64,000 nt of DNA, from contig NC_090321.1 of the NCBI RefSeq assembly GCF_040869045.1, positions 72,635,183-72,699,182 on the forward strand, read 5' to 3'. Under the pieces are notes generated by a model that saw nothing but the letters and a program-made list of their open reading frames with translations, had not been told where the DNA came from and ran no database searches. Made by a program: the position numbers and the translations under genes. Within the stretch, counting starts at the first letter, position 1, and each line of letters starts with the position of its first letter. The stretch comes from Eurosta solidaginis. Its lineage: Eukaryota; Arthropoda; Insecta; Diptera; Tephritidae. This document shows positions 11,301-22,341 of this stretch, in pieces.

Positions 11301-12030
11301 TGTGATAATTATTTTATCATTATTATTGTTATGATACATTTTTTCTTAATTGAAAAAATTGTTAATTCGAATAGAAGAAAGAACAAATTTAGACAACTGC
11401 CAAAGCTCGTTGTATATATCCATTTCGGGAACTGCTAAATTCCTTCATCGGCAACGTTTAGGCGCCGCTGCTATAACCATTCAGCTATCACAGCGGTTGT
11501 TTGTTTGTCTTCATTATCTGTACTTCTATTTTGGTTCTTGCCAATTGATATTCACAGCACTGCAACATCCGTTGCAGAATGGATGTGAAAATTGGAATTG
11601 TTTCATGGCAATGATGTCATTTTATTGACACTTTTTCCCTGTGCTCTGGGATTTATTAACAATTTTTGTTGTTATGGTTCTAGCACAAATATGACACTAT
11701 GACATCATTCCATGAAACAGTCAACAAGTCCAATTTTCACATCCATTCTGCAACGGATGTTGCAGTGCTGTGAATATCAATTGGCAAGAACCAGAATAGA
11801 AGTACAAATAATGAAGACCAACAAACAAACGCTGTGATATCTGAATGGTTATAGCAGCGGGCCTAAACGTTGCCGATGAAGGAATTTAGCAGTTCCCGAA
11901 ATGGATCTATACAACGAACTTTGGCAGTTGTCTAAATTTTTTCTTTCTTCTATTCGAATCTAAATTTTTTTCAATTTTAAAAAAATAAATATATCATAAC
12001 AATAATAATGATAAAAAAATTATTGTTAGG
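11301..12030. mobile_element. Fold-back element with ~340-bp arms
   Basis: Long inverted repeat centred near 11665. Left arm blocks: TAGACAACTGCCAAAGCTCG, GCAACGTTTAGGCGCCGCTG, and a block near 11565 with TCCGTTGCAGAATGGATGTG. Their reverse complements occur in mirrored order between 11690 and 11950. A diverged single arm recurs at 20885-21085. No ORF, so non-autonomous. Confidence 0.85.
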
Positions 12031-12289
12031 CCTTGAGCTCGATTGAAACCCGCGATCTTAAAACTGTTTAACTTAAATTCTTTTTTTTTAATTATTTTAT
12101 TTTCAAGTTTTTAGTTTTTATTCAATTGCACATTATTTCTCATTCTATTTAGTTCATTTAGTGCCTCATTATTACAAGGACTCTTTCGTGGCAATTTTTT
12201 ACAATCTAACTCCTCAATACATAATCCCTCTAAAGACTTTACTCGACTCAGCGCCACGTATGATTGTCCCTCCTCGAACTGCAAAATAT

Positions 12290-12650
12290 TTTGATGTCAC
12301 TTCTACCGGACTGTATGTAATATTTGTTCCAAATATGAGCCAAATCGGACCACAAATACCATTTTTTGAATATCTCGATCTTTGCGCCACCTAGCGGCAT
12401 TTTTTTCATAGGTCACTTTCTATTATTGTATGTATTATGTGTTCCAAATATGAGCCAAATCGGACCACAAATACTATTTTTTTGAATATCTCGATGCTTG
12501 CGCCAACTAGGGGCGATTTTTTTCATAGGTCCCTTTCTATTCATGTATGTATTATGTGTTTCAAATATGAACCAAATGGGACCAAAAAACCACTTTTTGA
12601 AATATATCCATCCATGCTCCACCTAGCGGAGTTTTTCCTCTTTTTATTGC
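12290..12650. repeat. Minisatellite, ~116-bp unit, three copies
   Basis: The block CCAAATATGAGCCAAATCGG (near 12330 and 12448, diverged near 12562) and the block ATCTCGATGCTTGCGCC with a CACCTAGCGG-like end recur at about 116-bp spacing. The copies are about 85-90% alike by eye. Open frames through it are by-products of the repeat. Confidence 0.75.
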
Positions 12651-12824
12651 ATTGTCATCGGGTTCTGAACTATATTCCAAATTTCAAGCTTGTAGCTTAT
12701 CGGGAAGTTAAATTTAAATTTCAATTACAAAATTCGTAAACAACGCTCGCTACACTGAGTCAAGCTAAATAAAACCGTTTAAAAAGGCGTGAGAACCAAG
12801 TACTCGTGAAATTCAATGTGTACA

Positions 12825-13020
12825 TATGGCGGCCGCCGTGGTGTGATAGTAGCGTGCTCCGCCTACCACACCGACTATGCTGGATTCACACCCCGGGCAA
12901 AGCAACATCAAATTTTAGAAACAATCTAGACATTTAGGCAAGCACTCCGAGCACGATGCAAATTGGAAAAGAAGCTCGGCCTAAAATCTTTTCGGAGGTT
13001 AGCGCGCCTTACATTGATTT
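12825..13020 (+). mobile_element. tRNA-derived SINE with head, internally deleted
   Basis: The head resembles a tRNA gene: A-box region TGGTGTGATAGTAGCGTGC near 12839 and a degenerate B box GGATTCACACCCC near 12883, followed by GGGCAAAGCAACATC. The usual 3' end follows after a short gap (GCAAATTGGAAAAGAAGCTC, GGAGGTTAGCGCGCCTTAC). About 150 bp of body is missing relative to the combined structure of the other copies. Confidence 0.75.
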
Positions 13021-13029
13021 CTAAATTTT

Positions 13030-14740
13030 TTGTCTCTGGAACTCGCCCAGGGCTTATAGTTAACCCACAACAGAAGAAATTTTACCAGAAAGGAATACTT
13101 CCGGCCTTTTTGATAAGAGCTTCGTTGGATTATTATTGGTAGCAACCCATATGGTTTCATAATCCGCTTATTATCGCTAACGAATAATTATCGGCTTCTT
13201 ACTGGTTTCTTATCGCTTTGTCATAGTAGGGTGGTTACAGATTAGTCATCGATTTTATATTACACTTAGCAGATTCGGTAGGTATTGTTCTGCCCTAGCT
13301 GCACAACTTTTAATAAGTTTTACCTTTTACTCTCCTCCCCCCTCTCTCCCCTTGTTCTTTATCTTTTATTCACTGTTGTTGTTGTTGTATTAACGATAAA
13401 GACACTCCTCTCTTTCTTCGTCTCTTTCCACCTCTCCACTTTTCCATCCCTTCTTTTCTCTCTAGCTCCCTCTCCTCCCTCTTCCGCTCAATCTGTTCCT
13501 ATCTCTTTTTCTTCGTCTAACTCTATATCTTTTTCAGTCTCGCTTTCCTTACTCCCTCGTTTTTTTATTTCCATCCCTTATTCCCAATCCCAGTCCCGAT
13601 TCCAGTCCTAGTTCGACTCCCAGCCCCAGTCCCGGTCCCAGTTCCAGTCCCTCTTCCACTCACAATCCTACTACCAACCTCCATTAGCGGTGTATGTATT
13701 TTTGAAAGCTCTTTCATAAAAAAATAAAAACAAAAAATTTAAAATACAAAAATTTAGGGGTGGACCACCCTTACCATTTTGGCGTATGAAAAATAGATAA
13801 AATCAGACCCTCAAACCTACTCAATATGCTCACAAAATTTTATGAGAATCATCCGAGCCATTTCGAGGGAGCTCAGCCGCTAACACTGACGCGATAATTT
13901 TTTATATAAATCCAGCAGGCGCGGCAGACGTTGTTCTGCTCACCTTTGGTCCATTTGCATAACTTTTAAGCAGTTTTTACCTCTTACTGTCCCTTCCCCT
14001 CTCTCCCCCATTTACCTTATCTTTTTATTCACTCTTCCCTCTACATTTCTCTTCTTCTGAGTCTCTTTCTACTTCCGTCTTTTCCCTCACTTCTCCTCCG
14101 CTCCTGTACATATATCTCTTTATCCTTCCCTCTTTTCTTTTTTCCCTAGTCCTTCTTATTCTTCTCCATCCCTTGCTCTCAGTCCCAGTCCCAGCCCAAT
14201 TCGCAGTCACAGTCCCAGTCGGGTCTTGCTCAACGTCCCGGAAAAAGTGTCGTAAATACTTATCTAGGAAAAGGGACCCTACCAAAATTCAGACAAATCA
14301 AACCGTGAATAGAATTTGGTCCACTTCGCGGAGAAACTTCACAGGAACGCCATCCTATTTTTCAAGATGGATCAAACTGCACACGGTGTGCAAATGTGAT
14401 TAAAATCGGTTAAATAATTTAAGGGTCCATCCAAAGTGACACGAAATTCATATATATTAAGATTTTATAGGTATCTGTATCAAAACATGCCGATAAGTCG
14501 TTAACAAATCGATAACATGCCGATAACAAACTTCGATAAGAAATCAATAACTTTTCGAAAACATTTTCGATAACGTAATCGATAACTTTTCCATCACACG
14601 CCGATAACAAATTGGTAACACTTCGATGCATAAGTTTCCTAAAACATATTGATATCCTGTTTATAATATATCTATAAGTTGTCGATAACTTTTCGATAAT
14701 ACTCTCCTAAGTGCTAACAATCCGATAACGTAATAATAAC
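13030..14740. repeat. Composite of simple and dispersed repeats
   Basis: Two heads of one dispersed family (GGCAGACGTTGTTCTGC near 13922; a diverged version near 13272) are each followed by a long pyrimidine-rich tract. These tracts end in CCCAGTCCCAGT-like short tandem repeats (13590-13660 and 14180-14225). From 14465 to 14735 the word CGATAAC and close variants recur more than ten times. The same head family starts the minisatellite element at 29968. No protein is likely; long minus-strand frames here are low complexity. Confidence 0.55.
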
Positions 14741-15275
14741 ATTATTCTATTTTATGTTATTTTATTTGTTTAATATTTAAGAATGCATGAGCTTACCACC
14801 GGCTTTTTTTTGTGTTACGTGGAAGGAGGAAATCCTTTATGCACTAACCGGGTGTTAAGCCTCGGTACTTCTCTCTGTAGCAGCGAGCCTCTCCGAGTGT
14901 AAGACTTCCTTTTTTTCTTCATGGGCTACCCACTAAAACCTAACCTTCCACGGCCTGCGCATTTTCCGCACCTGGGACCGCATTTAGCATAACTTCCTGT
15001 ACGGAAGCGCGCTATGTGAGCTCTTTGGCTACTCTCACGTTATTGGGCTAAGCAACCATCTTGCCTTTTAGCGAGGAAAATATTCCTTGCGTATGTGCTG
15101 ACCATGTCCCAGCTGTCACTTCCGCAGATAATTTTATGGATGACACTGCCCGGGGATAGGTCGCCTAGTGTTACTTCCACTCTTCTCCGTTGCTGTGCGA
15201 AGTGGATCGCAATACAAAAAAGGTATGGCGTACGTAGCTATGAGCCCACAGTATAAGTAATTAGGATTTTCAACC
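14741..15275 (-). other. Probable 3' flank of R1-like element
   Basis: Moderately GC-rich stretch with no open frame, lying directly downstream (minus orientation) of the R1-like C-terminal fragment at 15276. I infer that it is that element's 3' region; nothing in it proves this. Confidence 0.3.
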
Positions 15276-15480
15276 TTACCCTTCCTGTGGAGATATTCCC
15301 GGAAGTAGGCGGGACCACTTAAAAACTGTGTCAGATAGAAGTTGACCGTTTGACTGTTCTAACCATGCCTCCAGCTCGGGAATCAGTCCCCTGGTCCAGT
15401 TTCCTGCAGCATTGCAGCTCCATTGCTGTTGCCTGCGTTGGATATAATCTTTTCGCGCCTGCACGGCAGCAACATCTCTG
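15276..15480 (-). pseudogene. R1-like ORF2 C-terminal fragment
   Basis: The minus-strand frame reads a QQQW..GNWTRGLIPELEAWL segment, which matches the conserved W..GRWT..LIP..E.W motif just before the C-terminal zinc knuckle of R1-type retrotransposons. About 65 codons open, then lost. A further remnant of the same region appears at 63780-64000. Confidence 0.6.
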
Positions 15481-15484
15481 CGTA

Positions 15485-15670
15485 CTTCTGTTGTTGTTGT
15501 TGTAGCGATAAGGTTGCTCCCCGAAGGCTTTGGGGAGTGTTATCGATGTGATGGTCCTTTGCCGGATACAGATCCGGTACGCTCCGGTAACTCATCACCA
15601 TTAAGATGATAGCCCGACCATCTCGGGAACGATTTATGTGGCCACATTAAACCTTCAGGCCATCCCTCCC
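15485..15670. repeat. Dispersed repeat module
   Basis: Starts with TTGTTGTTGTTGTAGCGATA, then GGTTGCTCCCCGAAGGCTTT and GGTACGCTCCGGTAACTCAT, ending near ACCTTCAGGCCATCCCTCCC. The GTTGTTGTTGTTGTAG start is shared with the Jockey-like 3' ends (7382, 38660), so it is probably the 3' terminus of a related retrotransposon. It sits between two R1-like fragments, so it is likely a nested insertion. Confidence 0.5.
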
Positions 15671-15939
15671 TCCCAGCTTGGGGTCGCCAGAGCTTCGTCT
15701 GTTAGTGAAACAGGATTCGCCGCGGATAGGTGCACCGTATGTCACAGACAGTTAGCAAGTCAGTTGGTAATCAGCTACGAAGGCATAAGCACGCGGCGCT
15801 CCCTAATTAGTAAAATATAATCAACAGTCAACGTCCAACGTTTACTTCCAACAACATCTGTATTCACACACATATTCACGCTCAATTACATACATTTCAA
15901 TTTTCACTCATCTATATATTCATTTCAATAATTTACATA

Positions 15940-16325
15940 TTAAAATAAACATGTTTGTCTTTACAAAATAATGCGTTTACACGTACAAGAGCATAGAATC
16001 CGAAGCGGAAGCGAGCAGCTTTCTTATACATGGTCTTGGACCGCCTTTGTTTGACATTAATCGACATAGGTATCCCATGGTCTGCACAGTTTTCTCCTCG
16101 AAAGTGTTCCGAAAAGGTTAGCTTGCTATCTAGCCTCAACCCAAGGTATTTCGCGGTGTTTGTACTTGTTGTTCCCCAACCATCATATTGATTATGGTGG
16201 GAATTCTTCTCTTCGTGAGGATCACGATCCCGGTTTTCGCTGTCGCCAGCTGCAGTCCATGGTCACTCATCCATCTATTTACACTGCGCATTACTTGGTT
16301 TAATTTAAGCTGCGCCACCGGTTTA
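15940..16325 (-). pseudogene. R1-like reverse transcriptase fragment
   Basis: Minus-strand frames read LNQVMRSVNRWMSDHGLQLA (16245-16310) and then MRLDSKLTFSEHF (near 16100-16139), after a frame change. This is the segment following the catalytic box in R1-clade enzymes (the W...GL.LA.KTE.....K and LG..LD..L.F motifs). Together with 15276-15480 it represents one broken element. Confidence 0.65.
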
Positions 16326-16332
16326 AATAATT

Positions 16333-16515
16333 GAATATTCAATTATTATGTTTGTTTAGGAGAAACGGAAAAGTAAGAAACATTTACTGGCATATTGCGA
16401 TGGTCCCGTTTCGAAAACCGCCACGTAATCATCATCAGGCAATTTCGTAATGTTATCAAAGGTTTCACCGAGATTCGAACCGCGAATCACACTGTGAAAC
16501 TGCAGCAGCCTTAAC
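16333..16515 (-). mobile_element. tRNA-derived SINE, second family
   Basis: On the minus strand the head reads GCGTAGTGGTTAAGGCTGCT (A-box region) and GCGGTTCGAATCTCGGTGAA (perfect B-box core GGTTCGAATC). A body with CTGATGATGATTACGTGGCG follows, and the 3' end is a palindrome, AATTGAATATTCAATT. A + strand copy with the same parts is at 42005-42190. The head does not fold as an intact tRNA gene, so SINE is preferred over tRNA. Confidence 0.8.
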
Positions 16516-16519
16516 CACT

Positions 16520-17390
16520 ACGCTGTCTCTATATTGATTTGTATGTTATGTATATTTGTTTTTGCAAAGTTCCTTTTTTCATTGCGAATAAGTACAAATC
16601 ACACATCTGCTCATGTTATATCTCTGGCTCTTTAGTTCCAACAAAACAGCAGTGTATACATCTTTTCGAGCACTTGCATGCGCAAAAATTGTGTATATAC
16701 ATAGAAATTATTATTTATATGTAGGTGACGTGTTCACCTTGAGTTGCTGTGTAATTTCGCTCATATCTATTACGCTACAGTGTAGTGATTATACTTACGC
16801 TCTTATTCTTTATCACTCCATACAGTACATATACCAATATTAGAAACTACACATGCATTCTAAATGTATCCCCTTGTCTCTACATCCCCCCAAAGAATAT
16901 TTAATTATTTGCGAATAGTTTTTAGCCCTAGGGACATTTAATTACCTATGGATTTTCTTCATTTCTTCCTGGTGAGTTTTTGGATCTTTTAATAATCAGA
17001 ACCCGAACTGGTATAAACAACACTGACACTCTGTATGCATTATTTGACAACCGCTTTTATATAAATTACTTCGACAATCACACCGTTAGTAAGCGGTTTT
17101 ACACATGCTTAAGATAACAAATTGTAATGTACGAACTTGCCTAATGTAAATACTGAGAGATAACATACGGTAATTCAGCAAAAAAAGGCCATATTAAAAT
17201 ACATTCCAACAATATAATCTAAAAGGCACTGATTTTCTTATACAGTTTTTTTCAAATTTTTAATTTTCAGCATGTTGGAGTAACACATTTATATCAACTG
17301 ACACATTATGATACCAATGATATGAGCCAGAGTTCTTACTCCTTTGGATGTCATCATCATTGTTTCATCATTAGCGGGCTTTTACCTAAG
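16520..17390. other. No gene recognised
   Basis: AT-rich sequence without open frames of note, repeat edges or motifs I can support. Confidence 0.4.
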
Positions 17391-17394
17391 CGTT

Positions 17395-19462
17395 TCTGGC
17401 CGTTTCGTAACAAACCACGTCAGTTATCCCTGTTTCGCGATAACTGACGCCACTTGAGAGCTCCAAGCGAGGTCAATTCACCCTTCACCTGCCTCTTCCA
17501 ACTCAGTGGAAGTCTCCCTCTTCCTCTGCTTCCAAACGGCGGTGTCGACTGAAATACTTTCTTGGCCGGAGCCGGTCTTTGTCCATTCGCATAACATGAC
17601 CTAGCCAGCGAAGCCTTTGGGTTTTTATTCGTCGCACTATCTTCATATCTGCGTAAAGCTCATACAGATCATCATTATACCTACTTCGATAATCGCAGTC
17701 GGCATCATGGACAGGACCATAAATCTTCCGAAGAACTTTTCTCTCGAACACTCCAAGAACTACCTCATTTTCTCTTCACGCCGTCCATGATTGCGAAGCA
17801 TACATTAGGACAGGTGTGATGAGCGACTTGTAGAGCGTGATTTTTGTTCGCCGAGAGATTACTTTTCCATTGCATACTCAGTCCAAAATAGCATCTGTTA
17901 GCAAGAGTTATTCTCCGTTTGATTTCTAAGCTGACATTGTCTTTGCTGCTAGTACTCATTACCAAATAAACGAAATCCTTCACATTATCGAATTTATATT
18001 CTTTATCCAATCCCGAGCAGGCAGAACCCACAGCGCGTATGTTCAGGCCAATAATATCAATATCATTAGTAACGTATTAAGTATAATAGATTGTACCATC
18101 ACGGTTTAGTCCTGCTGCTATAATTATCATCTCCAGTATTAAGCTAAAGAAATCGCACGCAAGGGAGTCGCCTTGTCTGAAGCCTCGGAGAGGTCCTTCC
18201 CAATCCTTTCGGAGCTGGTGGTGTTGCTTAACGTTAATTGGCAGATCCTTATTATTAACTTTGCAGCGAACGTAAATTCAGACATAGCAGCTCCTTTTCG
18301 CTGTAAAATGCTGCTTTGAAGTCGACGAAAAGATGGTGAGTGTCGACACTCTTTTCGTAAGTATTCTCCAGGACCTAGCTTATAGTGAAAATCTGGCCGA
18401 TAGTAGATTTACCAGGTCTGAAGCCGCCGTCCAATCAGTTTGTTGACTAAGAGCTTCAGTCTTTCGCGCAGTACGCAAGATAGAACCTTAAGCGCGATAT
18501 TAAGCTGGCTTATTCCGCGGTGATTGGTGCAGTTAGCGGGATCGCCTTTCTTGTGGATTGCGCAGAGTACACTTAAGTTGCAATCTGGAGGCTTGCGCTC
18601 ATCCAATCATATTTTGCATAGTAGTTGATGCATGCTCTTAACCAACTGTTCGCCTCCGTGTTTGAACAGCTCGGCTCCGTCATTACCTGACCTAATTTTT
18701 TGGCCGGTATATTGCCATTCTCACCTCGTTATAGTCAGGTGCCGGAACGCGTTTTCCATCATCGCCGATTGGGGTATCGGGTTCGTGTTCTCCCTCGCTA
18801 GCTAGCAATGAGGAGAAGTATTCCCTCCACAACTTGAGCACACTCCGTACATCAATTACTAGGTCGCCATTTCCGTTCCTACAGGAATCTGCTCCGGTCT
18901 TGAAACCTACCGTCGTTCGCCTGAATTTTTGGTAGAATTTTGGGCATTATTCCTATCAGCCGTTCTGCCTCACTGTTTTTCCTTCGAAATAGACGTCTCT
19001 CTTGCTTCTTCGCCTCACGATAACGCTACAATACACCGCACGTTGCCGCGCCCGTATCCAATGAGAAAGAATTATGCTCCCACTGCTCGGTCACATCGTC
19101 GGGTCGAAGATTGCTCTCGGACAATAGGTGTGAGAACCGAATGGAGTAGTCATCACCTGTCTGTCTCGTTAGCAGCTTTTCGACGGCAAACTTTCGCTGT
19201 GTCACTGCGCGCACTTTCTTTGCTGCAGAGTAGCATGTAAGCCTCTTGGCTGCCAAAATGTAGTGGTCGATATTTGAACCTCGTAGAGTGGGCACATCCA
19301 GGACACTGGAACCATGTCTGCCGTCGATCACTACGTCGTCGGTTGGTTTTGTTTTCTTCAATTAGGAGAAAGCCAAGTAGCTTGGTGTACATTCTTATGC
19401 TGGAAGCTGGTTCTGCAGATGACCATATTTCGAGCCGCGGCGAAGTCAATCAGCCTCTTAAC
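17395..19462 (-). pseudogene. RTE-like non-LTR retrotransposon ORF, heavily decayed
   Basis: Read on the minus strand from 19462 down to 17395, the order is the end of an endonuclease domain, a linker, RT and C-terminus. Recognisable pieces: HRGISQLNIALKVLSCVLRE (RT domain 2, near 18470-18530), a NVKDFVYL segment near 17970, and ERKVLRKIYGPVHD near 17710-17750. Then comes IKTQRLRWLGHVMRMDKDR near 17580-17640, typical of the C-terminal end of RTE-type elements. The frame is broken in many places, so this is an old copy. Shorter fragments of the same family lie at 48260-48640 and 50521-50757. Confidence 0.75.
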
Positions 19463-19640
19463 CCGTTGGGAATTGAAAATATTGTTGGTGTCATGTGTGG
19501 ACACATCGCATGCAGGGCATACATTACGTATGTCGGGATTGATTTTGGACAAATAAATATTTTAAATTTGTCACAGTATCTAGGACAAAGTTAGGTCCCA
19601 ATGACTCGTGTCTCCCTTGGTTGAATGCTTTCTTCTTCTG
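19463..19640 (-). pseudogene. Jockey-like ORF2 3' end fragment
   Basis: Minus-strand translation reads SKINPDIRNVCPACDVSTHD near 19495-19552, the Cys/His C-terminal motif of the Jockey-like family, cut off before its usual end. It adjoins the RTE-like pseudogene, so one element inserted next to the other. Confidence 0.7.
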
Positions 19641-20880
19641 AAAGAGTTGGATAGTGTAGAAGAATCCAGGGGTGTAATGCGCGTTCCGTGAAAAGGTGAA
19701 ATAAAAAAATATTTTAAAAACAATTTACGAAACTTTGTCTTCACTTAGCACTTCCCAGAAAAAGGACTCCTCTCCAGTGTCTCGCTTTATTGTAAGAATC
19801 AAACTTGCGTCGATTTGACATGCTGCTTTTACTTCAGATCATTTAGAGAGGGGTCTCCTTCTGGCTTCATAATTGCACTTTGACTGTGTCTCACTAATGC
19901 ATCAACTGTTGATCTAAGCGATCATTTATGTACATTGCACCCAATATTCTGCGATGATCCCGATATATTGCATAACTCTCTTGATTTAAATGCTCGTTAA
20001 AACAAGAACCATATCCGTACGTCATTGACAATGAATACTGTTAACTATATGCATTATATATAGTTCTAGTTAAGTTGAAAAAAATTACTGCAATTACTTC
20101 CATTGCAAACCTCAAATCAAATCCAACGCCACACGTCAACATTCAAAGATGGGAGTAACGAAAGTTCGTTCGCTCAGTTGATGATCAAATTTGAATAACC
20201 GAAGAGCGAAAGCATAAAAGCAGTTATCACAGTCTACACAGGCAGAAAAGCTGTTGAATCAGCTTCGCACAAATTGTAGATTCTGAATTGACCGTTTCAA
20301 CAGTCAAATCAACAACAAAAAAAGTTCATCAAATGTAATCATGAGCTCTGTTAAAAACAAAAAAAGAAATAAAAATTGGCGGGGCGACGCTGCTCAGAAA
20401 TTTGTTTTCAAAAACACTTTTTCCTAAAAATTAGTTACATATATTGATTGAGAATTTGTCATTTTTACAAAATATTGTTAAATTGGGACGAAGAGTTTTT
20501 CGTCTGTTGAAATAACTAAACAAATTTGTTTTCTTGACAAAAAAGTCGGTTGAATTAATGAAAATTGAAAAAAAAACGTTAAATAGAGGTAGTAAGATGG
20601 AATATCTGTCTTTTAAGCAGACGTCTGCAAATAGTGAAACGATTGTTCACACTCAATTCGCACGTATTCTTAGTCTGTTTAGTTTAGTAGTCGCTGAGCA
20701 TTTGTCGCAGTAATATCGATTGTGTGCGTCGCTCGCAATGTTTTCGAATGTTGTCCCCATGTTTATTAGGAGTACATATTTTGTAAACAAAAATATGTTG
20801 TTGTTGTTGTTTTTGTTTTTATCGGTGTAGCATTAGCAAAAATATAATAAGGTATCCTATGTGGCTGGGGCCTATTGATA
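19641..20880. other. No gene recognised
   Basis: No coding signal. A GTTGTTGTTGTT run near 20798 is the only simple repeat. The start of the 20885 repeat arm follows. Confidence 0.4.
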
Positions 20881-20884
20881 AATG

Positions 20885-21085
20885 ATTCAAGGTTGGATTC
20901 GAGCTCAAGGCCAGAACAATAATTTTTTTCTAATGATAATTATTGTTATTTTTTAATTTTTCTAAATTTGAAAAATTGTATTTTGTTTTTGGAATAGTAA
21001 GTAGAAAATTTTTCAAACAACCTGCCATAGCTGCGCAGATAGATCCATTTCGAAGGGGCTTAGCACCCTTCATCATCAGTACGCT
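20885..21085. repeat. Single arm of the 11.3-kb fold-back family
   Basis: GATTCGAGCTCAAGGCC, then an ATTGTTATT-rich stretch, then CTGCCATAGCTGCGCAGATA and TCCATTTCGAAGGGGC. These blocks match, in order, one arm of the fold-back element at 11301-12030, with clear divergence. The other arm is absent. Confidence 0.5.
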
Positions 21086-21089
21086 TTAG

Positions 21090-21560
21090 GCACGCTTTTG
21101 TTGTAGCGGTGCTTCGCCCCATCCAATAGGTGCGATCGATCACAAATTGTCATCAAAGTTCTCTAACGGGAGTCCCAAGAAACTTGCTGTTTCAACAGGG
21201 GTGGACCATAATGAGAAGGGTGTTAGAGCCGTTGGTTCCACAATACAGATAAAGAGATGGTTGATGTCATGTGGGGACACATTACAAGCAGGCCATATGT
21301 TTTGTATGTCGGGGTTAATTCTGCATAGGTAAGAGTTTAACCTGTTACAGTACCCAGATCGAAGTTAAGGTAGAGTGACGCGCGTTTCTCTCCCTAGGGA
21401 GTGCGTTCCTCCTCTGCTAGTTTTGGATATTGTTCTTTGAGTACGGGATGCACTGGGCACTTCCTGGGATAGAGGTCCGACGCCTGTTTGTGGATTTCAC
21501 TGAGGATCTGCTTGTGTTTTTTTTGGCTTTATACGGCTGTGTTCTTAGGTGTCGTATTTC
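21090..21560 (-). pseudogene. Jockey-like ORF2 3' end
   Basis: Closely parallels 7385-7760. The minus strand contains the LWSTPVETASFLGLP-type segment (near 21165-21220) and the Cys/His segment near 21270-21330. Upstream lies the CGCGTCACTCTACCTTAACT block. 5' truncated near 21560. Confidence 0.7.
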
Positions 21561-21960
21561 CTCATAGTGCTTACGGAGATGACTCCTTAACCTCCTGGGG
21601 GGAAAATTCTCGCATATGTATTAGGGGGTGCTTATTCTGCAAAAAAAATTATCTTATGATAAATCATTATTTTACTAAATAGAATTGGCAAAAGTGAAAA
21701 AATAGTAATACCTAATAAACGATTTTGTCTTTTTGCTTGCTAATAAGCGAATGCACAACTCAAAACGATGGATCAAATGACGTGCGCGATCATCGAGCTC
21801 TCACTAATACATCTGCATTTTCATTTTGCCGACGTCTGCTTTTAAGTCACCCCAGAAGCTTTGATACAAAGCACTTTGGATACGATAGAAATCGTTTGAA
21901 TCTCCTGAATCTTAGATTGTTTATATTCTACAACGAGATAGAATGGTTAATATTATCAAA

Positions 21961-22333
21961 TAGAGTTGGGTCGTTTCGTTCTGAACTTGTTCAATTGACC
22001 GGGTCTCTCAACTGAGCAAGTTCGTTCTATCTGATGTTATTCTTTCTCTCTTCTCGTTCGCTAACATTGTAAATTCATACATACATATGTACGTAGAAAT
22101 TCACAGTGAGCACGAATGTCGATGATGTCACTTACACTAAAAATATACATACGCAAAGCATTGCTGCATACACACCCCATCTATACTTGCTGACTTTTTT
22201 CGTGGGTGTGAGCATCAGAGAGCAAATTTGCTTGAAAAAAAGGAACAGATGAACAAAAAGAACAACTTGTTCGTTCATCAGAAAAAGAACGAAAGAACCG
22301 AATCTCTGAAATGAACGAAAAAGCACAACTCTA
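21961..22333. mobile_element. hAT-type MITE with 8-bp target duplication
   Basis: 373 bp bounded by inverted ends TAGAGTTG...CAACTCTA, flanked on both sides by the identical octamer TTATCAAA (21953-21960 and 22334-22341). An 8-bp duplication and ends of form YARNG are the hallmark of the hAT superfamily. The subterminal sequence (CGTTC-rich) is also partly inverted. No transposase is encoded, so the element is non-autonomous. Confidence 0.85.
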
Positions 22334-22341
22334 TTATCAAA

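Noticed and set aside
14025..14285. 86-codon minus-strand frame rich in Arg/Glu
   Set aside because: Low-complexity translation of a pyrimidine-rich tract.
16440..16515. tRNA-like sequence with a perfect B box
   Set aside because: No complete cloverleaf, and the body and 3' palindrome recur at 42005-42190; it is a SINE head.
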